Part shown: positions 46,147 to 54,776 of the stretch, piece by piece
Layout of the letters: every line of letters begins with the position of its first letter
Numbering within the stretch: the first letter of the stretch is position 1
From: CAWGYT01 sp963826795
GTDB lineage: Bacteria > Planctomycetota > Planctomycetia > Pirellulales > Pirellulaceae
DNA length: 64,000 bases
Assembly: GCA_963826795.1 (NCBI GenBank)
Contig: CAWGYT010000004.1
Span: 868,001 to 932,000, forward strand
Direction: 5' to 3'
Position numbers and translations under genes: made by a program
Notes under the pieces: generated by a model
Seen by the model: only the letters and a program-made list of their open reading frames with translations
The model's database searches: none
What the model was told of the DNA's origin: nothing

Positions 46147-47148
46147 GTGAAAACATCCCACGTGAAGTTCTATCAGACCGGCACCTTCACGGTCGGCAAC
46201 CGACTCCTGGGCGAGTCCGAGCGCGCCGTTCAGTCCACGCTGGAGCGAACCAACTCCCTGAACTCGGGTCACCGGGCCTGCCAGGGGTGCGGCGAGGCGC
46301 TGGGCGCGCGGTATGCGATCGACGCCGCGATGCGGGCGACGAAAAACCAGCTGATCGCCTGCAACGCGACCGGCTGCCTGGAGGTGTTTTCCACGCCCTA
46401 CCCCGAGACCTCCTGGCAGATCCCCTGGATCCATTCGCTGTTTGGTAACGCCGCCGCGGTGGCGACCGGCGTGGCGGCGGCGATGAAGGTCAAGGGCCGC
46501 GAGGACGTCCGCGTGGTCGCCCAGGGCGGGGATGGCGGCACCACCGACATTGGCTTCGGCTGTCTGTCCGGGATGTTCGAGCGCAACGATGACGTGCTCT
46601 ACATCTGCTACGACAACGAGGGCTACATGAACACCGGCGTGCAACGATCGTCCGCCACGCCGCCCACCGCCCGCACGGCGACGACGATGCCGATCGGGGA
46701 TCAGCCGGGCAACCAATTCGGGCAGGGCAAGCACGTGCCGCTGATCGCCATGGCACACGGTATTCCCTACGTGGCGACGGCCTCGGTTGCCGACCTCCGC
46801 GACCTGGAAGAAAAGGTCACCCGGGCCATGGCCATTCACGGCGCGCGCTACATCCACATCCTGGTGCCTTGCCCGCTGGGCTGGGGCTCCGCTCCCCAGG
46901 ACACCATCGCGCTGGCGCGCTACGCCATCGAGTCCGGGCTGTTCCCGGTGTTCGAGGCCGAGTACGGGGAGGTCACCGGCCGGCGGCCAATCCGCCGCAA
47001 GATCCCGGTCGAGGACTACCTCAAGCGCCAGAAGCGGTTCGCGCACCTGTTCGGCTCACCGAAACGGGTCGACCTGATCGCCCGTATCCAGGAGATGGCG
47101 GACCGCAACATCCGCCGGTTCGGCCTGCTGCCGGCGGAGGCCGTGTGA
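46147..47148 (+). CDS. porB: 2-oxoacid:ferredoxin oxidoreductase, beta (thiamine-diphosphate) subunit
   Basis: This 333-aa subunit has a cysteine motif at the start (HRACQGCGEALG) and an additional Cys at CNATGCLE, for a 4Fe-4S cluster. The thiamine-diphosphate motif is GGDGGTTDIGFGCLSGMFER through NEGYMNTG, and the sequence continues as SSATPPTARTATTMPIG. It catalyses the decarboxylation step. GTG start with AAAGGAG upstream. It adjoins the NADPH-type oxidoreductase gene downstream with almost no gap. Confidence 0.92.
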   Translation: MKTSHVKFYQTGTFTVGNRLLGESERAVQSTLERTNSLNSGHRACQGCGEALGARYAIDAAMRATKNQLIACNATGCLEVFSTPYPETSWQIPWIHSLFGNAAAVATGVAAAMKVKGREDVRVVAQGGDGGTTDIGFGCLSGMFERNDDVLYICYDNEGYMNTGVQRSSATPPTARTATTMPIGDQPGNQFGQGKHVPLIAMAHGIPYVATASVADLRDLEEKVTRAMAIHGARYIHILVPCPLGWGSAPQDTIALARYAIESGLFPVFEAEYGEVTGRRPIRRKIPVEDYLKRQKRFAHLFGSPKRVDLIARIQEMADRNIRRFGLLPAEAV

Positions 47149-47149
47149 C

Positions 47150-48775
47150 ATGAAAAAACCGTTCGCCATCACCCTCGACGTCGGTTCCAGCCTCGCCAAC
47201 CGGACCGGTTCCTGGCGGACGGTCCGCCCTGTCTACGTGGACCGGCTTCCGCCCTGCAACGCCACCTGCCCGGCGGGCGAGAACATCCAGCAGTGGCTGT
47301 TTCATGCGGAGGAAGGCGGCTACGAACGGGCGTGGCAGGTGCTGATGGCGGACAACCCGTTTCCGGCCATCATGGGTCGGGTGTGCTACCACACCTGCGA
47401 GAACGCCTGTAACCGCGGGCAGCTCGACGAGTCCGTGGGGATCAATGCCGTCGAGCGTTTTCTCGGTGACGAGGCCCTGAAGCGCGGCTGGCAAGTCCCG
47501 ATGCCGGGCACCGCATCGGGGAAACGGGTGTTGGTGGTCGGCGCGGGTCCGGCGGGCCTGTCGGCCTCCTATCACCTGCGCCTTATGGGGCATGCGGTGA
47601 CGCTCTGCGAGGCCGGTGCCGCGGCGGGCGGGATGATGCGCTTCGGCATTCCCCAGTACCGTCTGCCGCGCGACGTGCTGGACGCGGAGATCGGGCGGAT
47701 CCTCGATCTCGGGGTCGAGCTCCGGCTCGACACGCCGATAGTCGACCTGCTGTCGACCATCTCCGACGAGGGATTCGATGCCGCCTTCCTGGGCGTCGGC
47801 GCGCACATCGCCAAGCGCGCCTACATCCCCGCCGGGGACGCCCGCAAGATCACGGACGCGGTCACCGTACTGCGCGGCATGGAGGACACGGAAAAACCCC
47901 TGCTCGGCCGGCGCGTCGTGGTCTACGGCGGAGGAAACACCGCCATCGACGTGGCCCGTACCGCGCGGCGCCTGGGCGCTGAGGAGTCCATAGTCGTCTA
48001 TCGCCGTACCCGCGAGCGCATGCCCGCCCACGAGCAGGAGCTGCGCGAGGCCCTGGAAGAAGGTGTGCAGATGAAGTGGCTCTCGACCGTCAAGGAGGCC
48101 GGCGCGTCGAGCATCACGGTCGAGAAGATGGCGCTGGACGAAAACGGCTTTCCGCAGCCGACGGGCGAATTCGAGACCATGGAGGCCGACTCCCTGGTGC
48201 TGGCGCTCGGACAGGACGTCGACCTGTCGCTTCTGGGAAAGGTCCCGGATCTCGCGATCGACGACGGCGTGGTCCAGGTGGGACCGGACATGATGACCGG
48301 TCATCCCGGCATCTTCGCCGGCGGGGACATGGTGCCCGGGGAGCGGACCGTAACGGTCGCGATCGGTCACGGCAAGAAGGCCGCCCGCTCGATCGACGCC
48401 TGGCTGCGCGGAGAGCGGCTCGAGCGCCCCCCCAAGCACGAGCTCGCCACCTTCGAGCGGCTCAACACCTGGTACTACGCGGACGCGCCCAAGACGGTCC
48501 GCCCGACGCTCGACATCATCCGCCGCCAGTCTACATTCGACGAGGTGGTCGGCGGGCTCGACGAGGGCAACGCCCTGTTCGAGGCGAGGCGCTGTCTGTC
48601 CTGCGGCAACTGCTTCGAGTGCGACACCTGCTACGGGGTCTGCCCCGACAACGCGGTGATCAAGCTCGGCCCGGGCAAGCGCTTCCGCTTCAACTACGAC
48701 TACTGCAAGGGCTGCGGCCTATGCGTCGCCGAGTGCCCCTGCGGCGCCATCACCGTCGAGCCCGAGACCATCTGA
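47150..48775 (+). CDS. FAD/NAD(P)-dependent oxidoreductase with N-terminal Fe-S domain and C-terminal ferredoxin domain
   Basis: This 541-aa protein of the GltD (glutamate synthase small subunit) type has an N-terminal Fe-S domain (PPCNATCPAGENIQ; CYHTCENACNRGQ), an FAD site (VLVVGAGPAGLSASYHL) and an NAD(P) site (VVYGGGNTAIDVARTARRLG). A C-terminal double-cluster ferredoxin domain follows (CLSCGNCFECDTC, CKGCGLCVAECPCGAI). The ferredoxin part resembles the delta subunit of the oxidoreductase, fused here to a GltD-like enzyme. It probably links the oxidoreductase to NAD(P)H. It is the last gene of the operon. Confidence 0.9.
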   Translation: MKKPFAITLDVGSSLANRTGSWRTVRPVYVDRLPPCNATCPAGENIQQWLFHAEEGGYERAWQVLMADNPFPAIMGRVCYHTCENACNRGQLDESVGINAVERFLGDEALKRGWQVPMPGTASGKRVLVVGAGPAGLSASYHLRLMGHAVTLCEAGAAAGGMMRFGIPQYRLPRDVLDAEIGRILDLGVELRLDTPIVDLLSTISDEGFDAAFLGVGAHIAKRAYIPAGDARKITDAVTVLRGMEDTEKPLLGRRVVVYGGGNTAIDVARTARRLGAEESIVVYRRTRERMPAHEQELREALEEGVQMKWLSTVKEAGASSITVEKMALDENGFPQPTGEFETMEADSLVLALGQDVDLSLLGKVPDLAIDDGVVQVGPDMMTGHPGIFAGGDMVPGERTVTVAIGHGKKAARSIDAWLRGERLERPPKHELATFERLNTWYYADAPKTVRPTLDIIRRQSTFDEVVGGLDEGNALFEARRCLSCGNCFECDTCYGVCPDNAVIKLGPGKRFRFNYDYCKGCGLCVAECPCGAITVEPETI

Positions 48776-49287
48776 TCGACCGTGCCGGCCTCCTGTCGAG
48801 GCGGCGCACCATTGGTTTGGGCCTGTGGCCTGACGCCGGCGCCTGTCTGTCTGGTCCTCGATCCGGCCCATGAGCCCGGTCTGCGCGGCGCGCTGGCATA
48901 GGCGCATCGCCGATAGACCCGGATGATCAACGTGCGCGAGGGTTGGCGGAGAACCCCGCGGCAGGAGCGCTTGCAGTCGTTCGTCAAGGATGGGCAGCAC
49001 CGCATCGCCATGGCCCGGCACCTAGGCCAGTTAGTCGTCCCCTGTCGCGAGAGGTCCGTCTAAAGTTCTTGCGGCGGATTCTCCCTGCCCCACCGAGTTG
49101 CGTACACTGTTGCCCGCTCCGCCACCTAGTGAGCACCCGCCACCCCAGCCGCCAGGAAGAAAGGCGGTGAAACATGGGTCCTCGCCAGTCTCCCCAAAGG
49201 GCGACCCGGCAGGGCGCCCTGGCGGGGGGTCGGCCCCAATAACGCAGCGCCGCGCGCCGTGAACACAATCAGGAAGCGCATACGGGC
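48776..49287. other. Intergenic region at start of the island
   Basis: I can support no gene in these 512 bp. The reading frames are short and of low quality. It separates the housekeeping operon from the restriction system. Confidence 0.5.
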
Positions 49288-51748
49288 ATGAACAAGAAGT
49301 CCCTCAGCGAAGACGACATCAGCGCCAAGTTCATCACCCCGGCGGTCGTCAAAGCAGGCTGGGACGAGGCCACCCAGATCCGCCGCCAGGTCTCCTTCAC
49401 CAAGGGCCGCATCATCGTCCGCGGCAAGCTGGTGACCCGCGGCAAGGCCAAGCGCGCCGACTACATCCTCTACGTCCAGGGCTTGCCCCTAGCCCTGATC
49501 GAGGCCAAGGACAACAACCACCCGGTCGGCGCCGGCATGCAGCAGGCGCTCGACTACGCGCTGACCCTGGACGTTCCCTTCGTCTTCGCCAGCAACGGCG
49601 ACGCCTTCGTCTTCCACGACCGCACCGGCCAGAGCCCCCAGCTCGAAACCAACCTCGCCCTGGACGCCTTCCCCGGCCCCGGCGACCCTGTGGGAGCAAT
49701 ACCGCGCCTGGAAGGGTCTCGCCCCCGCCCAGGAGGCGATCGTCCTGCAACCCTACTACGACGACGGCAGCGGCAAGGAGCCGCGCTACTACCAGCGCAA
49801 TGCCATCAACGCCGCCGTGGAGGCCATCGCCAAGGGCCAGGACCGCATCCTGCTGGTCATGGCCACCGGCACCGGCAAGACCTACACCGCCTTCCAGATC
49901 ATCTGGCGGCTGTGGAAGGCCGGACAGAAGAAACGCATCCTGTTCCTCGCCGACCGCAACGTGCTGATCGACCAGACCATGGTCAACGACTTCCGCCCCT
50001 TCGGCGCGGCCATGGCCAAGCTCAGCACCAGCGCCAAGACCATCGAGCGCGCCGACGGGACCAGCACCGATCTGACCCTGGCGCTGGACAAGCGCCGACG
50101 CATCGATACCGCCTACGAGATCTACCTCGGCCTCTACCAGGCCATCACCGGCCCCGAGGAGCGCCAGAAGCTCTTCCGCGAGTTCTCCCCCGGCTTCTTC
50201 GATCTGATCGTCATCGACGAGTGCCACCGCGGCAGCGCCGCCGAGGACTCCGCCTGGCGCGAGATCCTCGAGTACTTCTCCGCCGCCACCCAGATCGGGC
50301 TGACCGCCACGCCCAAGGAGACCGAGTACGTCTCCAACATCCACTACTTCGGCAAGCCGGTCTTCAGCTACTCACTCAAGCAGGGCATCCGCGACGGCTT
50401 CCTCGCCCCCTACAAGGTCATCAAGGTGCACCTGGATGTGGACGTGGAGGGCTACCGCCCGACGTCCGGCGAGACCGACATCAACGGTGAGCTGATCGAG
50501 GACCGCCACTACAACCAGAAGGACTTCGACCGGATCCTGGTCATCGACGAGCGCACCCGGCGCGTGGCCAGGTGGGTCTCGGATTACCTCAAGCAGAGCG
50601 GCGACCGCTTCCAGAAGACCATCGTCTTCTGCGTCGACACCGAGCACGCCGCCCGCATGCGCCAGGCCCTGCTCAACGAGAACCAGGATCTGGCCCAGCA
50701 GAATCCCAAGTACGTCATGCGCATCACCGGCGACGACGCCGACGGCCAGGCCCAGCTCGGCAACTTCATCGACCCGGAGGCCAAGTACCCGGTGCTGGTC
50801 ACCACCTCGCGCCTGCTCTCGACCGGGGTGGATGCCCAGACCTGCCGCCTGATCGTCCTGGAGCGCGAGGTCGGCTCCATGACCGAGTTCAAGCAGATCG
50901 TCGGGCGCGGCACGCGGGTCCACGAGGACACCAAGAAGTACTACTTCACCCTGGTCGACTTCCGCAAAGCGACCAACCACTTCGCCGACCCCGAGTTCGA
51001 CGGCGAGCCGGTGCAGATCTACGAGCCCGGCGAGGACGATCCCCCGATCCCGCCCGAGGACGAGACGCCGGTCGATGAGGGGGAAGACGCCATCCCGCCG
51101 GAGCCGGGCGAGGACGAGACCATCATCGACAACCCGGAGCCGCCGGACATCACCCTGCCGCCCGGGGTCGGTGAGCCGCGGGCCAAGTACTACATCAAGG
51201 GCCGGCCGGTCACCGTCCTCGCCGAGCGGGTGGAGTACCTGGACGAGAACGGCAAGCTCGTCACCGAGAGCCTGCGCGACTACTCCCGCCGCGCCATCCG
51301 CAGCCACTTCGCGAGCCTGGACCAGTTCCTGCGCCGCTGGCGCTCCGCCGAGCGCAAGGAGGCCGTCATCGAAGAGCTGGCCGAAGAGGGGCTGCTGCTC
51401 GACCCCCTGCTGGAAGAGGTCGGCAAGGACCTCGACCCCTTCGACCTGATCTGCCACATCGCCTTCGACCAGCCGCCCCTCACCCGCCGCGAGCGCGCGA
51501 GCAAGGTCGCCAAGGGCGACGTGTTCACCAAGTACGGCCCCCAGGCCCGCGCCGTGCTGGAGGCCCTGCTCGCCAAGTACCAGGACGAAGGCATGGTCTC
51601 AGGCCTGGACAACGTCCGAGTGCTGGCGGTCCCGCCCTTCAACGCCATGGGCACCCCACTCCAGCTCATCAAGCAGTTCGGCACCAGGGCCGGCTTCGAG
51701 CAGGCCGTGCACGAGCTTCAGGACGCCCTCTACCAGGATGCCGGGTAA
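49288..51748 (+). CDS. hsdR: Type I restriction enzyme, R subunit (one frameshift)
   Basis: The N-terminal nuclease domain carries the core LPLALIEAKDNNHPVGAGM (D/ExK site) and ends in a frame change near 49,680; the next frame continues (LWEQYRAWKGLAPAQEAIVL). The motor domain has Walker A (MATGTGKTYTAFQI), IDECHRGSA (DECH), TATPKETE and the later motif TEFKQIVGRGTRVHED. The C-terminal part (about residues 560-810) is the helical coupling domain. Total about 810 aa, as usual for HsdR of the EcoEI kind. ATG at 49288 has AGGA upstream. It cuts unmethylated DNA together with hsdM and hsdS products. Confidence 0.9.
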
Positions 51749-52200
51749 TGGCGGGGCCGTACGAAAGAAACGGGTCACGCCAAGGCGCCAAGGCGCCAAG
51801 AAATGAAGAGCCGAGTGAGGAAGATGACCGGATCGCGGCGCTTGTCGTAGACGCCTGCCTGAAGATCCATGTCGCTCTGGGACCTGGTCTGCTAGAAAGC
51901 GTCTATGAACGGGTGTTGGCGCACGAGCTGAAGCAACGCGGATGCTCTGTGCAGGTTCAAGTGCCAGTGCCCATCGTTTATCGAGAAATGGCTTTCCAGG
52001 AAGGTTTCCGCGCCGATCTAATCGTCGATGGACGCATCATTGTCGAAATCAAGTCGGTAGAGCGGCTGATGCCAGTTCACAACAAACAATTGCTGACTTA
52101 TTTGCGATTAACGGACCTGCGCGTCGGGTTGCTGGTCAACTTCGGCGAAGCGCTCATGAAAACCGGAATCCACCGAATCATCAACAATCGTCCTCAATAG
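51748..52200 (+). CDS. GxxExxY protein
   Basis: This 150-aa member of the GxxExxY family has LKIHVALGPGLLESVYERVL (the signature), then VPIVYREMAFQEGFRADLIV, IIVEIKSVERLMPVHNKQLL and LRVGLLVNFGEALMKTGIHR. The family fold is PD-(D/E)XK nuclease-like (residues around RADLIVDGRIIVEIKS). No enzymatic role is proven. The first residues are encoded by the CCAAGGCGCCAAG repeat itself (SRQGAKAPR), so translation begins in or just before the repeat. It sits between hsdR and hsdM inside inverted copies of that repeat, in the manner of an inserted cassette. Confidence 0.85.
   Translation: MAGPYERNGSRQGAKAPRNEEPSEEDDRIAALVVDACLKIHVALGPGLLESVYERVLAHELKQRGCSVQVQVPVPIVYREMAFQEGFRADLIVDGRIIVEIKSVERLMPVHNKQLLTYLRLTDLRVGLLVNFGEALMKTGIHRIINNRPQ
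51776..51800 (+). repeat. CCAAGGCGCCAAG repeat, left copy (cassette end 1)
   Basis: Contains cgccaaggcgccaaggcgcc, itself palindromic. It is the inverse of the copy at 52322 with small differences. It lies in the 5' part of the GxxExxY gene. Confidence 0.8.
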
Positions 52201-52222
52201 GTCTCGCGCCAAGGCGCCAAGG
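52201..52222 (+). repeat. CCAAGGCGCCAAG repeat, copy after GxxExxY stop
   Basis: gtctcgcgccaaggcgccaa begins at the first base after the stop codon. It pairs with the inverted copy at 52322-52350 and could form a long hairpin around about 100 nt. Confidence 0.8.
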
Positions 52223-52321
52223 AAGGAAAGATGGAGTCATTATTTGTTCGATGGTTTTTCGCCTGTTCGGCGCACATATTTGGCTCGCGAAGCGATCGCT
52301 CAATCACCCTTTCCTTCTTAA

Positions 52322-52350
52322 CTTGGCGTCTTGGCGCCTTGGCGTGAGAC
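52322..52350 (-). repeat. CCAAGGCGCCAAG repeat, inverted copy before hsdM
   Basis: This 29-bp block is identical to 56563-56591 and is the inverse of the copies at 51776 and 52201. It lies 40 bp before the hsdM start. Confidence 0.85.
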
Positions 52351-52390
52351 CCTTTAACAGAACAGCACCCACGACGTAGCAACAACGCCC

Positions 52391-53848
52391 ATGTCCGTCA
52401 GAACCACCGTCAAATCCATCCAGGACATCATGCGCCAGGATGTCGGCGTCGACGGCGACGCCCAGCGCCTCTCCCAGCTCTGCTGGATGTTCTTCCTCAA
52501 GATCATCGACGACCAGGACCAGGAGCTGGAGGTGATGCGCGACGGCTACCGCTCGCCCATCCCCGCGCGGCTGCAATGGCGCAACTGGGCGGCGGACCCG
52601 GAGGGAATGACCGGCGAGGACCTGCTCGGCTTCATCAACGACGACCTCTTCCCCTCGCTCAAGGAGCTGCCCGCCCATGGCGCCAGCGCCAACCGCGCCC
52701 GCGTGGTGCGGGGCGTCTTCGAGGACGCCTACAACTACATGAAGTCCGGCCAGCTCCTGCGGCAGGTCATCAACAAGATCAGCAGCGTCGACTTCAACGA
52801 CCTGGCCGAGCGCAAGCACTTCGGCGACATCTACGAGCAACTGCTCAACGACCTGCAATCCGCCGGCAACGCCGGCGAGTACTACACCCCGCGCGCCGTC
52901 ACCGCCTTCATGGCCGAGCGCATCGACCCCAAGCCCGGCGAGATCCTGTTCGACCCCGCCTGCGGCACCGGCGGCTTCCTCACCTGCGCCATCCGCCACA
53001 TGCGCGAGCGCTACGTGAAGCGCCCGGAGGACGAGCAGGCCCTGCAAGCGGGACTGCGCGCCGTGGAGAAGAAGCAGCTCCCGCACATGCTGTGCGTCAC
53101 CAACCTGCTGCTGCACGGCATCGAGGACCCGAGCTTCGTGCGCCACGACAACACCCTGGCCCGGCCCTACATCAGCTACGGCCAGGGCGACCGGGTCGAC
53201 ATCATCCTCACCAACCCGCCCTTCGGCGGCAAAGAGGAGGACGGCATCGAGTCCAACTTCCCGGCCCACTTCCGCACCAAGGAGACCGCCGATCTCTTCC
53301 TCGCGCTCTTCATCCGCCTGCTCAAGCCCGGCGGCCGCGCCGCCGTGGTGCTGCCCGACGGCAGCCTGTTCGGCGAGGGCGTGAAGACCCGGCTCAAGGA
53401 GCACCTGCTGGAGGAGTGCAACCTGCACACCGTCGTCCGGCTGCCCAACAGCGTCTTCAAACCCTACGCCAGCATCGGCACCAACCTGCTCTTCTTCGAG
53501 AAGGGCGAGCCGACCCAGGAGGTCTGGTTCTACGAGCACCGCGTCCCCGAGGGCCAGAAGGCGTACTCCATGACCAAGCCCATCCGGGTCGAGCACCTGC
53601 AAGGCTGCGTGGACTGGTGGGGCGGTCCCGAGCGCCAGGGCCGGGAGCAGACCGAGCAGGCGTGGCGGGTGAGCCTCGACGAGATCAAGGCCCGCAACTA
53701 CAACCTCGACTTCAAGAACCCCCACACGGTCGAGGACGACCACGGCGACCCGGAGGAGCTGCTGGCCAAGCTCGATGAGGCCGAGCAACAGGCCGCCGCC
53801 CTGCGCGAGCAGTTGAAGGGCATCCTGGCCGAGGCTTTGCTGCGGTGA
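52391..53848 (+). CDS. hsdM: Type I restriction-modification methyltransferase, M subunit
   Basis: This 485-aa N6-adenine methylase has an N-terminal helical domain (SVRTTVKSIQDIMRQDVGVD…), a SAM motif (FDPACGTGGFL) and the catalytic NPPFGGKE. The C-terminal region contacts the S subunit. It methylates the recognition site and joins hsdR for cleavage. It follows the GxxExxY cassette; the next gene (DUF3800) starts at its stop codon (53845-53848). It is intact, unlike hsdR and hsdS. Confidence 0.95.
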   Translation: MSVRTTVKSIQDIMRQDVGVDGDAQRLSQLCWMFFLKIIDDQDQELEVMRDGYRSPIPARLQWRNWAADPEGMTGEDLLGFINDDLFPSLKELPAHGASANRARVVRGVFEDAYNYMKSGQLLRQVINKISSVDFNDLAERKHFGDIYEQLLNDLQSAGNAGEYYTPRAVTAFMAERIDPKPGEILFDPACGTGGFLTCAIRHMRERYVKRPEDEQALQAGLRAVEKKQLPHMLCVTNLLLHGIEDPSFVRHDNTLARPYISYGQGDRVDIILTNPPFGGKEEDGIESNFPAHFRTKETADLFLALFIRLLKPGGRAAVVLPDGSLFGEGVKTRLKEHLLEECNLHTVVRLPNSVFKPYASIGTNLLFFEKGEPTQEVWFYEHRVPEGQKAYSMTKPIRVEHLQGCVDWWGGPERQGREQTEQAWRVSLDEIKARNYNLDFKNPHTVEDDHGDPEELLAKLDEAEQQAAALREQLKGILAEALLR

Positions 53849-54690
53849 CCATCGAGGGCGGAAGCACGAGGAAGAAGCGATCCATTACTTCGTGGACGAA
53901 AGCGGGGACGGTGTCCTGTTCGACGGCAAGGGCCGCGTTCTCTACGAAGCGGGGAACACACCAAGGCACTTCATCCTCGGCATGGTCCAGATCACGAGAC
54001 CCGAGCAGGTAGCCGAGGCATTGGAAATGCTTCGGCGGCGACCTCCTGGCCGACCCTTACTTCAAAGACGTGCCATCCTTTCAGCCCACGGCTCGGAAGA
54101 CTGCAGTCCAGTTCCACGCCAAGGACGACCTTCCGGAGGTTCGACGCGAAGTCTTCCGGCTGCTCCTGACCCTGGATTTCAAATTCTTCGCTGTCGTCAA
54201 GAGCATGAAGAACGTCCTCGACTACGTCCGCAGTCGCAACGCCATGGACACCAGCTATCGATACCGGCCGAACGAGTTGTACGACCTCACGCGTCCGTAT
54301 GCTGTTCAAGCACCGGCTGCACAAGCACCGGGCGTACCGGGTTGTCTTTGCGCGTCGCGGCCAGCGCGACCGCACGGCCGCCCTCAAGGAGCAGTTGTTG
54401 CTTTCCCAGTGAACCGCTTCTTGCAGCAAATCGGGCGCGAGGCTGCAGACACGACCCTCGACCTGTACCCCGCATTTCCGAAGGATGCCCCGGGCCTTCA
54501 GGTCACGGACTATTGCCTGTGGGCGTTGCAGCGGCTTTTCGAGAGGGAAGAGGAACGGTATCTGGCGATGCTTCAGGAGAAGACATCCTGATCCACGACG
54601 TGGACGACAAGTGGCGAGAAGCACTACGGCTGCTATTACAGCAGAAGCAAGCCCCTCACCCTTGCGGACATAAAAAATCGGCAGGTATAG
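53845..54690 (+). CDS. DUF3800-family protein (several frameshifts)
   Basis: Across frames it matches the DUF3800 family: HYFVDESGDGVLFDGKG at the start (the DESGD motif), then FILGMVQITRPEQVAEAL and, after a frame change near 54,040, ADPYFKDVPSFQPTARKTA and VEFHAKDDLP-like sequence. RMLFKHRLHKHRAYRVVF follows after another change near 54,290, then LQVTDYCLWALQRLFEREEE. The last change near 54,580 gives EDILIHDVDDKW, then YGCYYSRSKPLTLADIKNR and the stop at 54690. The family is RNase H-like, often found beside restriction systems, and has no proven role. GTG at 53845 is the likely start. Confidence 0.75.
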
Positions 54691-54776
54691 GATTCAGGGC
54701 TCTTGGCCAAGAATCACACGGCGTGGAGCCGAATTTCACCTGCCGACGTAACCTTAGAGTCGCTCATGAACGCGAG

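Noticed and set aside
44642..46150. Long frame on the plus strand over porA
   Set aside because: It is the GC-rich shadow of porA in another frame (Arg/Gly/Pro rich) without any domain.
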